Position numbers and translations under genes: made by a program | Shown: positions 33,524-43,711 of the stretch, piece by piece | Numbering within the stretch: the first letter of the stretch is position 1 | How the letters are laid out: every line of letters begins with the position of its first letter | Notes under the pieces: model-generated | Database searches by the model: none | What the model saw: only the letters and a program-made list of their open reading frames with translations | Told to the model about the DNA's origin: nothing | NCBI GenBank assembly: GCA_022774705.1 | Contig: JALFLM010000178.1 | Span: 1 to 45,419, forward strand | DNA: 45,419 bases | From: Lachnospiraceae bacterium | GTDB lineage: Bacteria > Bacillota > Clostridia > Lachnospirales > Lachnospiraceae | Direction: 5' to 3'

Positions 33524-34069
33524 ATGAGACAGATTACACCTTCGTTTCATTTCATCAAAGAGCTTTACCGAACTTCTCCCGACGCTGCTGCACAGATTAC
33601 AGGCAGTCCCGATTACCCTTCACTCACTGGTACCGTCAGTTTTTATCAATCCCCCTATGCCGGACTGCTGATTCAGGCAGAAGTCTGGGGACTGCCTGCT
33701 GTAACCGGCAGGCAGGTTTCAGATGTGACTGAAGAAACTTCAAATACAGGAACTGAGCCGGTTTCAAATGACAGTTTCTTCTTTGCCATGCACATACACG
33801 AATACGGCGACTGCACCCCGCCTTTCGATAAAACCGGCATGCACTATAATCCCGGTGATACACTCCATCCTCAGCATGCCGGAGATCTTGTTCCTCTGCT
33901 GGCAAATCACAGCTATGCCTGGTGCGTTTTCTATGATGAACGCTTCAGCCTGCCTGAAGTTATTGGAAAATCTGTGATTATCCACCGCAGTCCCGATGAT
34001 TTCCAGACACAGCCATCCGGCAATTCCGGTGAGAAAATCGGCTGCGGCACAATTAAATGGCTGGATTGA
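33524..34069 (+). CDS. sodC: Cu/Zn superoxide dismutase family protein, no signal peptide
   Basis: This 181-residue protein keeps the full metal site: Cu ligands His90, His92, His107 and His154, Zn ligands His107, His115, His118 and Asp121, and the disulfide pair Cys97/Cys174. The C-terminal motif DDFQTQPSGNSGEKIGCGTI is diagnostic. The first 40 residues lack a signal peptide or lipobox, so the protein is predicted cytoplasmic, whereas most bacterial SodC is exported. GAGG lies 5 bases before the ATG. SodC is not expected in strict anaerobes, but similar cytosolic forms occur in Clostridia. Confidence 0.9.
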   Translation: MRQITPSFHFIKELYRTSPDAAAQITGSPDYPSLTGTVSFYQSPYAGLLIQAEVWGLPAVTGRQVSDVTEETSNTGTEPVSNDSFFFAMHIHEYGDCTPPFDKTGMHYNPGDTLHPQHAGDLVPLLANHSYAWCVFYDERFSLPEVIGKSVIIHRSPDDFQTQPSGNSGEKIGCGTIKWLD

Positions 34070-34185
34070 TTTTTACATTGTATGGCATGAACTTCAATTG
34101 AAATGTTCTGGATACCGTTGAATTGCCGGAAATCGTTACTGTTTTTATTTCGCCATTTGTTACAAATTAAAATCTCTGCACGACG

Positions 34186-34224
34186 AAAAAAGCCCCTCTG
34201 ATACAAAAATATCAGTGAGGCTTT
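34186..34224 (-). terminator. Terminator after lon
   Basis: A 15-bp stem with one mismatch and one G-U pair is followed on the minus strand by TTTTTTCG. The plus side has a weaker T run, so it may also serve sodC. Confidence 0.8.
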
Positions 34225-34242
34225 GCTGTTTTTTGTCTGTAT

Positions 34243-36552
34243 TTACTGTGTCACAAAGGCATTGTCAATAACTTCATTCATATTGCCCACATAGGTGATA
34301 TTGAGGCCGTCTGTAATCTCACTGGCCAGTTCACCCACATTGGGTGTGTTTTTCACAGGAACAAGGACATTGTGGATACCTGCCATCTTGGCTGCCAGAA
34401 GCTTTTCCTTCAGACCGCCGATGGGAAGTACACGTCCTCTCAGAGTAACCTCTCCGGTCATGGCAAGGTCCGCATGTACCTTTCTTCCTGTTACGGCGGA
34501 AAGAATTGCCGTAGTCATGGTAATTCCGGCGCTGGGGCCATCCTTGGGTACCGCACCTTCGGGAATATGTACATGGATATCGTGTTCATCAAAATATTCC
34601 TTGCTGATACCATACTCTCCTGCTACAGACTTCACATATGTCAGTGCAATCTGGGCGGACTCCTTCATCACATCTCCCAGCTGACCGGTCAGCTGCAGCT
34701 TGCCGCTTCCCGGAATCATATTAACCTCGATCTGAAGCGTATCACCGCCCACGCTGGTCCAGGCCAGCCCGCGGACAATGCCTACTTCATCTTCTTCATT
34801 GACCGACTCAAAATTAACCTTCTCCAGTCCAAGATAATGATTCAGATCCTGTTCATCCACGGTTACGCAGGTCTTTCCTTCTTCCAGAATCTCACATACC
34901 GCTTTGCGGCAGATATCTGCGATCCGGCGCTCCAGATTACGAACGCCCGCTTCTCTTGTGTAATTGTGAATAATCTTCTTCAGCGCAGCATCGGTGATTG
35001 TCATCTGCCCTTCCTTCAGACCATTCTTTTCCATCTGCTTTTTAATCAGATGTTCTGTTGCAATATGATACTTTTCATTTTCCGTATAGCTGCTCACATC
35101 AATGACCTCCATACGATCATACAGCGGTCTGGGAATGCTGGACGGGTCATTGGCCGTCGCAATAAACAGTACCTGAGAAAGGTCGATGGGCACCTCAATA
35201 AAATGGTCTCTGAAGCGGCTGTTCTGCTCACTGTCCAGAACTTCCAGCAATGCTGCAGAGGTATCGCCCTTATAATCACTGCTGACCTTATCAATCTCAT
35301 CCAGCAGAATCAGAGGATTGGAAGTCCCGGCCTGCTTCAGTGCTTCCGCAATCCGGCCGGGCATGGAACCGATATAGGTTCTGCGGTGTCCGCGGATCTC
35401 AGCTTCATCACGAACGCCGCCCAGACATACGCGGACATATTTTTTATTCAGAGCACGGGCAACGGAACGGGCAATGGATGTCTTACCGGTTCCGGGCGGG
35501 CCTGCCAGACAGATGATCGGAGCATCCCCTTTCTTTGTCACAGCCCGGACAGCCAGATATTCCACCACGCGCTTTTTGATTTCTTCCATACCGTAATGAT
35601 CTTCATCCAGAATCCTGCGTGCACGCAGCGTATCATTATTGTCGCGGCTCACCTTATTCCACGGGAGATCAAGAAGTGCTTCAATATAATTGCGGGAAAC
35701 GGTACCTTCCTGACTTCCATTGGGAATCAGGCGGAAGCGGTTGATTTCCTTGGTCAGTACATCTTTAACCTCTTTAGGCGCTTTCAGCTTCGCAGCACGT
35801 CTGGAATACTCATCAGCATCGTCAGAATTATTGACATCCTCCCCCAGTTCTTCACGGATGACCTTCATCTGCTCCCGCAGGATGTATTCCTTCTGCGATT
35901 TATCGATATGTTCCTTCACTTTCATCTGAAACTCTTTTTTGATCTGATTGATCACAGTTTCTTCGCGAATCAGCTTCAGAACAAACATATACAGATCTTC
36001 ATATCCCGAAATTTCCAGAATCTGCTGTCTTGCTTCAACAGTAAACGGAAATGTGATTACAACCTGTTCCAGCAGATCCTTCAGTGTTCTGCATTCAATC
36101 AAATGAGGAATCGCCTGTTTTCCCAATGAGCTGTCTGCACCGTATCTCTCCAGATCTTCTTTCAGGATGCGAAGCATCGCCTCCTGCTGATTGTAATCCA
36201 GTTCTCTGTTAATATCTCCTCTCGGTCTGAACTCCATCTCCCCGGTCAGGTAATCTCCGTCAGTATCCAGACTCATCAGTTCTACGCGCTCAAGTCCTTC
36301 TACCATGATACGCAGAACATTCCCCTGCATCTTGATGAGCTGTTTTACGCGGGCCAGTGTTCCCATCGTATAAAGATCTTCAAAACCCGGATTTTCAACA
36401 GCAATGTCCTTCTGAAGAACCAGAAGAACCTTCTGTCCTGAAGCCATCGCTTTCTGCGCAGCTTCAATCGACATCTGCCGGCTGGCGTCAAAATGAACTA
36501 CCATCCCCGGAAGAACTGCCAGACCTCTTAATGCAATAACAGGGACTTTCAT
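34243..36552 (-). CDS. lon: ATP-dependent protease Lon
   Basis: This 769-residue AAA+ protease degrades misfolded and regulatory proteins. Order: N-terminal substrate domain (1-200), coiled-coil (about 200-260), ATPase with Walker A GPPGTGKT (351-358) and sensor motifs, then a protease domain with the Ser674/Lys715 dyad (PKDGPSAG and GGLKEK). The length is normal for bacterial LonA. GGGGG precedes the ATG. It follows clpX by 22 bases and so belongs to the tig-clpP-clpX-lon cluster. Confidence 0.97.
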   Translation of the reverse strand: MKVPVIALRGLAVLPGMVVHFDASRQMSIEAAQKAMASGQKVLLVLQKDIAVENPGFEDLYTMGTLARVKQLIKMQGNVLRIMVEGLERVELMSLDTDGDYLTGEMEFRPRGDINRELDYNQQEAMLRILKEDLERYGADSSLGKQAIPHLIECRTLKDLLEQVVITFPFTVEARQQILEISGYEDLYMFVLKLIREETVINQIKKEFQMKVKEHIDKSQKEYILREQMKVIREELGEDVNNSDDADEYSRRAAKLKAPKEVKDVLTKEINRFRLIPNGSQEGTVSRNYIEALLDLPWNKVSRDNNDTLRARRILDEDHYGMEEIKKRVVEYLAVRAVTKKGDAPIICLAGPPGTGKTSIARSVARALNKKYVRVCLGGVRDEAEIRGHRRTYIGSMPGRIAEALKQAGTSNPLILLDEIDKVSSDYKGDTSAALLEVLDSEQNSRFRDHFIEVPIDLSQVLFIATANDPSSIPRPLYDRMEVIDVSSYTENEKYHIATEHLIKKQMEKNGLKEGQMTITDAALKKIIHNYTREAGVRNLERRIADICRKAVCEILEEGKTCVTVDEQDLNHYLGLEKVNFESVNEEDEVGIVRGLAWTSVGGDTLQIEVNMIPGSGKLQLTGQLGDVMKESAQIALTYVKSVAGEYGISKEYFDEHDIHVHIPEGAVPKDGPSAGITMTTAILSAVTGRKVHADLAMTGEVTLRGRVLPIGGLKEKLLAAKMAGIHNVLVPVKNTPNVGELASEITDGLNITYVGNMNEVIDNAFVTQ

Positions 36553-36574
36553 GCTATTCCCCCTTCTCTCATGT

Positions 36575-37861
36575 TTATGCGCTTGTGGAACCAGAAGCCA
36601 TATTCACTTCATCCGTACGATAAGTAAGCTCCGGTTCTCCCTTTCCCTCTACAACTTCTCTGGTAATGCGGCATCTTCCGATATTATCATCGGACGGAAT
36701 CTCATACATAACATCCTGCATGACTTTTTCCATAATTGCACGCAAACCTCTTGCACCCGTTTTCCGCTCCTGGGAACGAACCGCAATCTCCTCGATTGCA
36801 TCCGGATCAAATTCCAGAGCCACACCGTCCATCTCAAACAGCTTTTTGTACTGCTTTGTAATCGCGTTCTTAGGCTCCGTTAAAATCTTTTTCAAAGCTT
36901 CCCTGTCCAGCAGATCCAGTGTTACCACAACAGGAACACGTCCTACAAACTCCGGAATCAAACCGAATTTCGTCAGATCCTGAGGAAGTACTTCTTTCAG
37001 CAGCTGAATGGAATCAGCATTATTCTTCTCATGAACCTCGGCATTGAAACCGATGGAATTGCTTCCCATGCGGCTCTCAATAATCTTCTCCAGACCGTCA
37101 AATGCACCGCCGCAGATAAACAGAATATTGGTGGTATCAATCTGATACATATCCTGATGGGGATGCTTTCTGCCTCCCTGGGGAGGAACACTTGCCACCG
37201 TTCCTTCCAGTATCTTCAGTAAAGCCTGCTGTACGCCCTCACCGGATACATCACGGGTAATAGATACGTTTTCAGACTTTTTGGTAATCTTATCAATCTC
37301 ATCGATATAAACAATGCCGTATTCTGCTCTGCTGATATCGTAATCAGCCGCCTGAATCAGTTTCAGCAGAATGTTCTCAACATCCTCACCCACATAGCCG
37401 GCTTCGGTCAGCGTCGTCGCATCAGCAATAGCAAAGGGTACGTTAAGCAGTTTTGCCAGTGTCTGGGCAAGAAACGTTTTGCCAGAGCCGGTGGGACCAA
37501 GCATCAGAATATTGCTTTTCTGAATTTCAACTTCATCGTCGGACGGTTCGGCACTGATTCTTTTATAATGATTGTAAACGGACACTGCAAGCACTTTTTT
37601 GGCCTCATCCTGTCCGATTACATAATCGTCAAGGTAACGTTTGATTTCTTTGGGTTTCAGAAGATTCAGACCACCTTCAATGGTATGATTCTCCTCCATG
37701 TAATCCATGTATTCACTGTCAAGCAGTTCTGCACAGTCTTCAATACACTGATTACAGATGTAAATTCCCCTCTGGGAACCGGAAGCAAATAATTTTCTCA
37801 CTTTTTCCTGCGGTTTGCCGCAGAAAGAACATCTTATCTTTTCTTCATATCTGTTTGCCAT
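36575..37861 (-). CDS. clpX: ClpX, ATPase subunit of ClpXP
   Basis: This 428-residue AAA+ unfoldase feeds substrates to ClpP. The N-terminal zinc-binding domain has Cys11, Cys14, Cys36 and Cys39. Walker A is GPTGSGKT (122-129), Walker B is VYIDEIDK, and the ClpP-contact IGF-type loop appears as IPEFVGR nearby. The ribosome binding site is weak (GCGGTG). It lies 191 bases downstream of clpP. Confidence 0.97.
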   Translation of the reverse strand: MANRYEEKIRCSFCGKPQEKVRKLFASGSQRGIYICNQCIEDCAELLDSEYMDYMEENHTIEGGLNLLKPKEIKRYLDDYVIGQDEAKKVLAVSVYNHYKRISAEPSDDEVEIQKSNILMLGPTGSGKTFLAQTLAKLLNVPFAIADATTLTEAGYVGEDVENILLKLIQAADYDISRAEYGIVYIDEIDKITKKSENVSITRDVSGEGVQQALLKILEGTVASVPPQGGRKHPHQDMYQIDTTNILFICGGAFDGLEKIIESRMGSNSIGFNAEVHEKNNADSIQLLKEVLPQDLTKFGLIPEFVGRVPVVVTLDLLDREALKKILTEPKNAITKQYKKLFEMDGVALEFDPDAIEEIAVRSQERKTGARGLRAIMEKVMQDVMYEIPSDDNIGRCRITREVVEGKGEPELTYRTDEVNMASGSTSA

Positions 37862-37996
37862 AATAGCACCGCGCTTTCTAATTCAAATCTTGAAATAAAT
37901 AAAGTCAGAACAGCAGGTAAATAAGCCGTATACCTGTATATACCGGTTTTCGCGCGGAATCCCGCTCCGCTACTATCTGAATTCATCCACAAAAAC

Positions 37997-38025
37997 CTGC
38001 CGGCGCCCGTAACGGCCACCGGCAG
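37997..38025 (-). terminator. Terminator-like hairpin between clpP and clpX
   Basis: A 12-bp stem with one mismatch is followed on the minus strand by GTTTTTG. It could lower clpX-lon expression relative to clpP. Confidence 0.6.
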
Positions 38026-38052
38026 CATCGTTAACTTGCGGGAATCGGTATC

Positions 38053-38634
38053 TTATCTTCTCTCAAGAACAGCATCGATTAATCCGTACTGTTTTGCTTC
38101 TTCAGCAGACATGTAATGATCTCTTTCCGTATCCACTTCAATCACAGAAAGAGGCTGACCCGTATTAGCAGCCAGTATTTCATTCAGTTTTTTACGTGTT
38201 TCGATAATACGATCTGCAACGATCTTAATATCAGTTGCCTGACCCTGTGCTCCGCCGGAAGGCTGGTGAATCATGATCTCCGCATTGGGCAGTGCAAAGC
38301 GTTTGCCTTTTGCTCCGCCGGAAAGCAGAAATGCGCCCATGCTGGCAGCCATACCGATACAGATTGTGGAAACATCGCACTTGATGTACTGCATCGTATC
38401 GTAAATAGCCATACCGGCAGTAACCGAACCGCCCGGACTGTTAATATACAGACTGATATCTTTCGTAAGATCTTCTGACTCCAGATACAGCAGCTGCGCC
38501 ACAATAATACTTGCAGACTCATCTGTCACCTGGGAATCCAGAAAAATGATTCTTTCTTTTAGCAGTCTTGAATAAATATCACTGGATCTTTCACCATTTC
38601 TGGTGGTTTCAACTACGTAAGGAATAACCGGCAT
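38053..38634 (-). CDS. clpP: ClpP protease subunit
   Basis: This 193-residue serine protease forms the ClpXP/ClpAP barrel. The catalytic Ser98 (GMAASMGAF), His123 (MIHQPSGG) and Asp in the EVDTERD region (about 172) are all present. The length and N-terminus ([11 protein letters not shown]) are typical. GGGGGG lies 8 bases before the ATG, and tig ends 27 bases upstream. Confidence 0.97.
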   Translation of the reverse strand: MPVIPYVVETTRNGERSSDIYSRLLKERIIFLDSQVTDESASIIVAQLLYLESEDLTKDISLYINSPGGSVTAGMAIYDTMQYIKCDVSTICIGMAASMGAFLLSGGAKGKRFALPNAEIMIHQPSGGAQGQATDIKIVADRIIETRKKLNEILAANTGQPLSVIEVDTERDHYMSAEEAKQYGLIDAVLERR

Positions 38635-38661
38635 CCAAAGACCCCCCTTTTATAGTATCAA

Positions 38662-39939
38662 TTAAACTTCCTTAGCTTCATCAACCAGTAACTGGCTTGC
38701 CTTTTTATAGGAAATATCCTCTTTCAGATATTCCATGTTAACCATGGTCTTAACCTGATCTTCTTCCATCTGGTACTGTTCTGCCATGGACTTGATTTCA
38801 GCGTTGATTTCATCTTCAGAGATTTCAAAAGCTTCTGCCTTTGCGATTGCTTCCAGCACCAGTCTTGTCTGGATTCTCTTTAAAGCGTTGGGCTTCATCT
38901 GTTCTCTCATGCCGTCCTGAGTCTGACCGAAGTATTCAAGATACTGATCCAGCTTCAGACCCTGACGTTCCAGATTGCTTGCAAATTCTCTGATCATGTT
39001 GTTGGCTTCTGTTGCTACCATTGCATCCGGAATATCCATCTGTGCATTGTCAACTGCTTTCTGAATAGCAGCTTCTTCCTTAGCCTGTTCTGCTGCAGCT
39101 TCCTTTCTTTCTGTTTCAGCTTTTTCAACATGTGCTTTATATTCAGCCATGGTTTCGAATTCGGAAACTTCTGCTGCAAATTCATCATCCAGTTCAGGCA
39201 GCTGTTTTTCTTCGATCTTCTTAACTGTTACTTTAAATACGGCTGCTTTGCCCTTTAATTCTTCTGCCTGATAATCTTCAGGGAATGTTACATTAACATC
39301 AAATTCTGTTCCGATTTCATGACCGATGATCTGATCTTCAAATCCGGGGATGAAAGTATTGGAACCGATTGTCAAAGGATAGTCTTCGCCTTTGCCGCCT
39401 TCAAAAGCTGCACCGTCAACAAAACCTTCGAAATCGATGGTAGCGATATCGCCGGACTGTACGGCACGGCCTTCCACATTGACATTAACAGCATTTTTCT
39501 CCTGTTCTTTCTTAATAATAGCCAGAACTTCATCCTCTGTAACAGTCAGATCTGCTTTGGGAACTTCTACGCCCCTGTATTCACCCAGAACAACTTCAGG
39601 CTTAACTGCTACTTCTGCTGTAAACACCAGATCTTTTTCGGGATCGGTTTCAACAAACTTGATGTCAGGCTCGGAAACGATATCCAGTCCGCTTTCTTCA
39701 ACTGCTTTTTCGTATGCTTCAGGCATTACGGAATTCACTGCATCTTCATAGAACAGGCCCTTGCCGTACATTCTTTCCAGTACAGAACGGGACACTTTGC
39801 CTTTTCTGAAACCGGGCACGCTGTATCTGCTTCTGTTTTTCTGATATACAGCCTGCATAGCTTTTTCGATTTCATCTGCTGATACAGTAATTGTCAGCTT
39901 TGCCATGTTTTTTTCTAAAGTTTCAACTGTTACACTCAT
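38662..39939 (-). CDS. tig: Trigger factor chaperone
   Basis: This 425-residue ribosome-bound folding chaperone has an N-terminal ribosome-binding domain with the VPGFRKGKVSRSVLERMYG signature loop, a central FKBP prolyl-isomerase domain (about 150-245, DIATIDFEGFVDGAAFEGG), and a helical C-terminal domain. The start at 39939 (MSVTVETLEKN) has AAGGAGG upstream; an upstream in-frame ATG lies inside the promoter region. Confidence 0.96.
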   Translation of the reverse strand: MSVTVETLEKNMAKLTITVSADEIEKAMQAVYQKNRSRYSVPGFRKGKVSRSVLERMYGKGLFYEDAVNSVMPEAYEKAVEESGLDIVSEPDIKFVETDPEKDLVFTAEVAVKPEVVLGEYRGVEVPKADLTVTEDEVLAIIKKEQEKNAVNVNVEGRAVQSGDIATIDFEGFVDGAAFEGGKGEDYPLTIGSNTFIPGFEDQIIGHEIGTEFDVNVTFPEDYQAEELKGKAAVFKVTVKKIEEKQLPELDDEFAAEVSEFETMAEYKAHVEKAETERKEAAAEQAKEEAAIQKAVDNAQMDIPDAMVATEANNMIREFASNLERQGLKLDQYLEYFGQTQDGMREQMKPNALKRIQTRLVLEAIAKAEAFEISEDEINAEIKSMAEQYQMEEDQVKTMVNMEYLKEDISYKKASQLLVDEAKEV

Positions 39940-40057
39940 CGTGTGTATCCTCCTTAAATTGCACTGTTTCGTCTCATTTCGTACGCTTTCGTGGGAAAAA
40001 AGCAGCTCGATTACCAGAAACAGAATCATTGCATTCTAAATTATACTGCAATAAGTC

Positions 40058-40086
40058 ATTATAGCATAAATATAACTTCTTGCCAA
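40058..40086 (-). promoter_or_regulatory. Promoter for tig-clpP
   Basis: On the minus strand, TTGGCA (40081-40086) and TATAAT (40058-40063) have a 17-base spacer, about 120 bases before tig. Confidence 0.75.
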
Positions 40087-40093
40087 TGTTTTT

Positions 40094-41458
40094 TTACGAT
40101 AACGCCAAAAAAGCATCAATACAGCTTTCTGTCTCCTCAATGCTTCCCAGATTGTCCAGGGCCTCCAGAATCCCTCTCAGTTTTTCGCGGTTCAGTTGAT
40201 TGATCTGCTGACGTGTCTTCAGAATCAAAGACGGACTTACACTGAGTTCGTCCACTCCGAACAGCAGAAACAGAGGCAGAAGCTTACTGTCACTGGCTGC
40301 CTCACCGCAGATCGATACTGTAATTCCTTCTTTTTTGCAGCACTGAATCGTATAACGGATGCTCCTCAGAACAGCAGGATGGTAATTGGAGTACAAATAG
40401 GCAATCTGTTTGTTGCCCCTGTCCGCCGCAACAGTATACTGCGTCAGATCATTGGTACCGATACTGATAAAATCAGCTTCCCGGGCAAACATATCCGCCA
40501 TCCACGCAGCTGCCGGCGTCTCCACCATAACACCCAGCTGAATATCCCTGTCATAGGGAATCTTCAATGTATCCAGTTCTTCCTTGATCAGCGAAATCAC
40601 ATTTTTCGCCCTGCGGAATTCTGCCAGGGAACACAGCATGGGAAGAATAATCCTGAATCTGCCGTATGCGCTGGCGCGCAGAATGGCGCGGCACTGAGTT
40701 TTGAAAATATCCGGCCGTTTCAGACTAAACCGGATCCCTCTGCAGCCCAGGAAAGGATTTTCTTCCTTTTCCTGATCCAGATAGTGGATCCGATGATCTC
40801 CGCCTGCATCCAGCGTTCTGACAACGATCGTTTTGCCGCCCATGGTTTTAGCAGCCTGCAAATAGATTTCAAACTGTTCGTCTTCCGTAGGAAGATTTTC
40901 CCTCCGGGCAAACAGATTCTCTGTACGAAACAGACCCACGCCTTCGCCGCCGCTCTGTACCACCCGTTCCACATCCTCCACATCGTCAACGTTGCCCATC
41001 AGAGCCAGTTTGTATCCATCAAGAGTCATCGTCTCCATCTCTGCATAGGAATTGATCCGGCTCTGGTCGTTCTCCAGTTTCTGTTTGATCTTCATATAAT
41101 GTTCAATGGTGCTGCTTCTGGGATTTACCACCAGATTCCCTTTGATTCCATCCAGAAGTACCGTGTCCCCGCTTTCTATAAAATCCATACATCCCGGGAC
41201 ACCGATTACTGCCGTAAGTTCCATCTTTCGTGCCAGAATCGCCAGATGCGAATTGAATCCGCCTTTTTCCGTCACAAATCCGACAATCGGATAATTTCCC
41301 AGCCTGATAACATCCTTTACCGAAAGCTCCGGTGTTATCAGAATACTCTTTTCATTCGTATTTTCCAGATACTTTTCCATGTCTGAAAGCTGCTCACTCT
41401 CAAGCCGGATCACTGTGCCCATTACAATACGACCGGCTACGCCCATACCGCTCAGCAT
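40094..41458 (-). CDS. Enzyme I-like PEP phosphotransferase lacking the HPr-binding domain
   Basis: This 454-residue protein is clearly PtsI-related. The N-terminal strand GMGVAGRIVMGTV is followed at once by the second half of the phosphohistidine domain, with His71 in EKGGFNSHLAI (canonical GGRTSH), then the complete PEP-binding barrel: GLFRTENLF, TLDAGGDH, NPFLGCRGIRF, METPAAAWM, SIGTNDLTQYT, and Cys in SICGEAAS. Canonical enzyme I has about 570 residues; the missing roughly 110 are exactly the helical HPr-binding insert. It should still autophosphorylate from PEP, but the acceptor is unknown. GGGAGG precedes the ATG; cdaR lies 60 bases upstream. Confidence 0.88.
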   Translation of the reverse strand: MLSGMGVAGRIVMGTVIRLESEQLSDMEKYLENTNEKSILITPELSVKDVIRLGNYPIVGFVTEKGGFNSHLAILARKMELTAVIGVPGCMDFIESGDTVLLDGIKGNLVVNPRSSTIEHYMKIKQKLENDQSRINSYAEMETMTLDGYKLALMGNVDDVEDVERVVQSGGEGVGLFRTENLFARRENLPTEDEQFEIYLQAAKTMGGKTIVVRTLDAGGDHRIHYLDQEKEENPFLGCRGIRFSLKRPDIFKTQCRAILRASAYGRFRIILPMLCSLAEFRRAKNVISLIKEELDTLKIPYDRDIQLGVMVETPAAAWMADMFAREADFISIGTNDLTQYTVAADRGNKQIAYLYSNYHPAVLRSIRYTIQCCKKEGITVSICGEAASDSKLLPLFLLFGVDELSVSPSLILKTRQQINQLNREKLRGILEALDNLGSIEETESCIDAFLALS

Positions 41459-41518
41459 CTGTTTTTCCTCCCTGTCATTTTCTCCGTGTTATTTCTATGT
41501 ATCCGCTCCCTGCTGCAT

Positions 41519-42772
41519 TCAGGAACCGGATATGACAACCGTAGCTTTCTCTAAAGAAACAATCTCATAATTCTCTTCCGTATCACTGATGGAACAATCC
41601 GCTTCTATCTGATAGGTGCCCGCCATCAATCCGTTCAGATCCAGCGTCAGCTTAATCTGATCCGTTTTCAGTTTCTCCAGTTCCTCCGGAAGTGCCTGAA
41701 GGACAACCGATATCTGTCCCGAACGAATGATTGCTTTCAGAGATGGTGAAAGATGTTTGATCTGTATATTGGAAGAAGATACGGTAAACGTCTTCTTTTC
41801 CAGCTTTTCAATGGTAACGGAAATCTGCAGTCTGTCCTCATCCGGATCAAATAAGGTTACGCCTTCCGGCAGATAGTCGCTCAGACTGACTGTCTCTTCA
41901 AAAGATTCCTGTTTCCCGTTCAGGTTGATCTGACCTGAAGGTATGGAAATTGTCTCCAGTGAGTCCAGATCTTTTTCCGGTCCGATCACCGTAACAGTCT
42001 CTTTATCCGCTTCAATGCCGGTACAGCGGTATCCGTCACTGCATACACCGCTTCCCGTAAGGGGTGCTATTTCTATTTTTTTCGTAACACCAACGGGGAT
42101 TTTCACACCTGTTTTATCTTTTTCAGGCAGAATCTGCTGCTCATCACAGTTGATTTCCTTACCGTTTTCATCATAAAACAACAGCTTCACTTCTCCCTCA
42201 TAGTCTGTGGATCGTCCGCTGATATCCACCACGGCACCTGCAGAATCCACCAGATCATAAGCAGATTCCGGTACACGCACTTTCACAGTCTCATCTTCCG
42301 GTACACAGACTCCGGCAACACAGTTGTCTTCGGGATCACCTTCTGTTCGAATCACAACAGGAATCTCCTTCTCTTCCATCTGTTCTGTCCGCACGGTAAT
42401 GCTGTTGGCGGACAGCTTATAATTATTGCCGATAATCGACTGATTGCCGACCACCTTCGCTTTCACCGGGATTACAGACATTGTTTCCTTAATCCCTGAC
42501 AGATCCGCTGTAAGCCGGATATCATCCGCTTTCACCAGCCATCCTCTTTCCTGGACAACGTTGACGCGAACCCCTATTGCCGCATTTTCCTCCACATAAT
42601 AGGCCAGTCCCCTGTCATGCAGTTTGTCACCATTCAACAGCTCCACTTCAATATTGCCCAGTGATATATTAACCCGTGGATCATCATTTGTAATAACCAT
42701 ATACCATATGAGACAGGACACGATAAACGCAACAACCAGCAATACCCACTTGCCTGTCATATTTTTGGACAT
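41519..42772 (-). CDS. cdaR: CdaR, YbbR-domain regulator of the c-di-AMP cyclase
   Basis: This 417-residue protein has one N-terminal membrane anchor (WVLLVVAFIVSCLIWYMVI, about 9-27) and an extracytoplasmic array of YbbR domains, seen as repeated all-beta blocks with PVxV...VxGP patterns (for example CTGIEADKETVTVIGPEKDL). CdaR binds and modulates CdaA in Firmicutes. GGAGG precedes the ATG; the gene starts 14 bases after the cdaA stop, so the two form an operon. Confidence 0.92.
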   Translation of the reverse strand: MSKNMTGKWVLLVVAFIVSCLIWYMVITNDDPRVNISLGNIEVELLNGDKLHDRGLAYYVEENAAIGVRVNVVQERGWLVKADDIRLTADLSGIKETMSVIPVKAKVVGNQSIIGNNYKLSANSITVRTEQMEEKEIPVVIRTEGDPEDNCVAGVCVPEDETVKVRVPESAYDLVDSAGAVVDISGRSTDYEGEVKLLFYDENGKEINCDEQQILPEKDKTGVKIPVGVTKKIEIAPLTGSGVCSDGYRCTGIEADKETVTVIGPEKDLDSLETISIPSGQINLNGKQESFEETVSLSDYLPEGVTLFDPDEDRLQISVTIEKLEKKTFTVSSSNIQIKHLSPSLKAIIRSGQISVVLQALPEELEKLKTDQIKLTLDLNGLMAGTYQIEADCSISDTEENYEIVSLEKATVVISGS

Positions 42773-42786
42773 TCCAAGCCCTCCTG

Positions 42787-43683
42787 TTATTGTTGTTTCT
42801 GCCTGTTCCTTTTCCAGACACTTTTGGCAGAAGTCTGTGTTTTTTCATCTGTACACAGGGTCAGCAGTTCTTTTTCCAGACTTTTTCTGTCCAGATTGGT
42901 TTTGATCCTGCCATCCCGTGCTACAGAAACCCGTCCCGTCTGTTCAGAAACAATAACGGTCACACTGTCTGTAATCTCACTGATGCCCGCCGCTGCATGA
43001 TGCCTGGTACCCAGCCTGGAACTGATTCCCTCCATCTCATTAAGCGGAAGAAAACACTTGGCGGAAGCAATACGGTTTCCGATAATCACAACGGCACCGT
43101 CATGAAGAGGAGTATCCTTTTCAAAAATATTGATCAGCAGCTCACTTCCCACAACGGCATCGATATCGGTTCCCCACCGCTGTACATAATGTACAATGGG
43201 CATGGTATTCTGAATAACGATCAATGCCCCTGTCTTGACGGAAGCCATCGCAAATACTGCATTCAGGATCTCCATAACCGTCTGTTTGGTAAACTGATTC
43301 TTTTCGCTGTGATCTCCGATATCGATGGGAATCAGCCGGGCCAGAAAACCGCTTCCGTTACCGCTGCCCATGTTGCTTCCCAGACGCTCCAGCGCCTGAC
43401 GGAATTCCGGCTGAAACACGATCACGAAAACCATGATCACCACACTCAGACAGTTATTGACCAGCCATACGATTACGGTCATATTGAATACAGCCGCCAC
43501 AACATAAAACAGCAGTAAAATAATAATACCTTTCAGAAGATTCCATGCCTTGGTATTTCTCAGCCACAGAATCACATTATATAAAACTATCGTAAGCAGA
43601 AGAATCTGCAGTATATCAATGAACCGGATATACGGAATCATTACATTAAAGCGATTATAAATAAATTCTGCTATAAACCGCAT
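42787..43683 (-). CDS. cdaA: Diadenylate cyclase CdaA
   Basis: CdaA makes c-di-AMP from two ATP, controlling potassium and osmolyte transport. The 298-residue protein has three N-terminal membrane helices (about 20-95) and a DAC domain with DGA at 195-197 (LHDGAVVI) and the second motif GTRHHAA (225-231). The third residue of the usual RHR motif is His here rather than Arg. GGGAGC lies close before the ATG. It is followed by cdaR. In many Firmicutes glmM follows; here an enzyme I-like gene does. Confidence 0.94.
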   Translation of the reverse strand: MRFIAEFIYNRFNVMIPYIRFIDILQILLLTIVLYNVILWLRNTKAWNLLKGIIILLLFYVVAAVFNMTVIVWLVNNCLSVVIMVFVIVFQPEFRQALERLGSNMGSGNGSGFLARLIPIDIGDHSEKNQFTKQTVMEILNAVFAMASVKTGALIVIQNTMPIVHYVQRWGTDIDAVVGSELLINIFEKDTPLHDGAVVIIGNRIASAKCFLPLNEMEGISSRLGTRHHAAAGISEITDSVTVIVSEQTGRVSVARDGRIKTNLDRKSLEKELLTLCTDEKTQTSAKSVWKRNRQKQQ

Positions 43684-43711
43684 GCTCCCACACTTTCTTT
43701 ATCGGGAAACA

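Noticed and set aside
34372-36129. 585-codon open frame on the plus strand
   Set aside because: It lies entirely opposite lon, whose protein is fully conserved; Cys/His/Ile-rich composition marks it as an antisense shadow.
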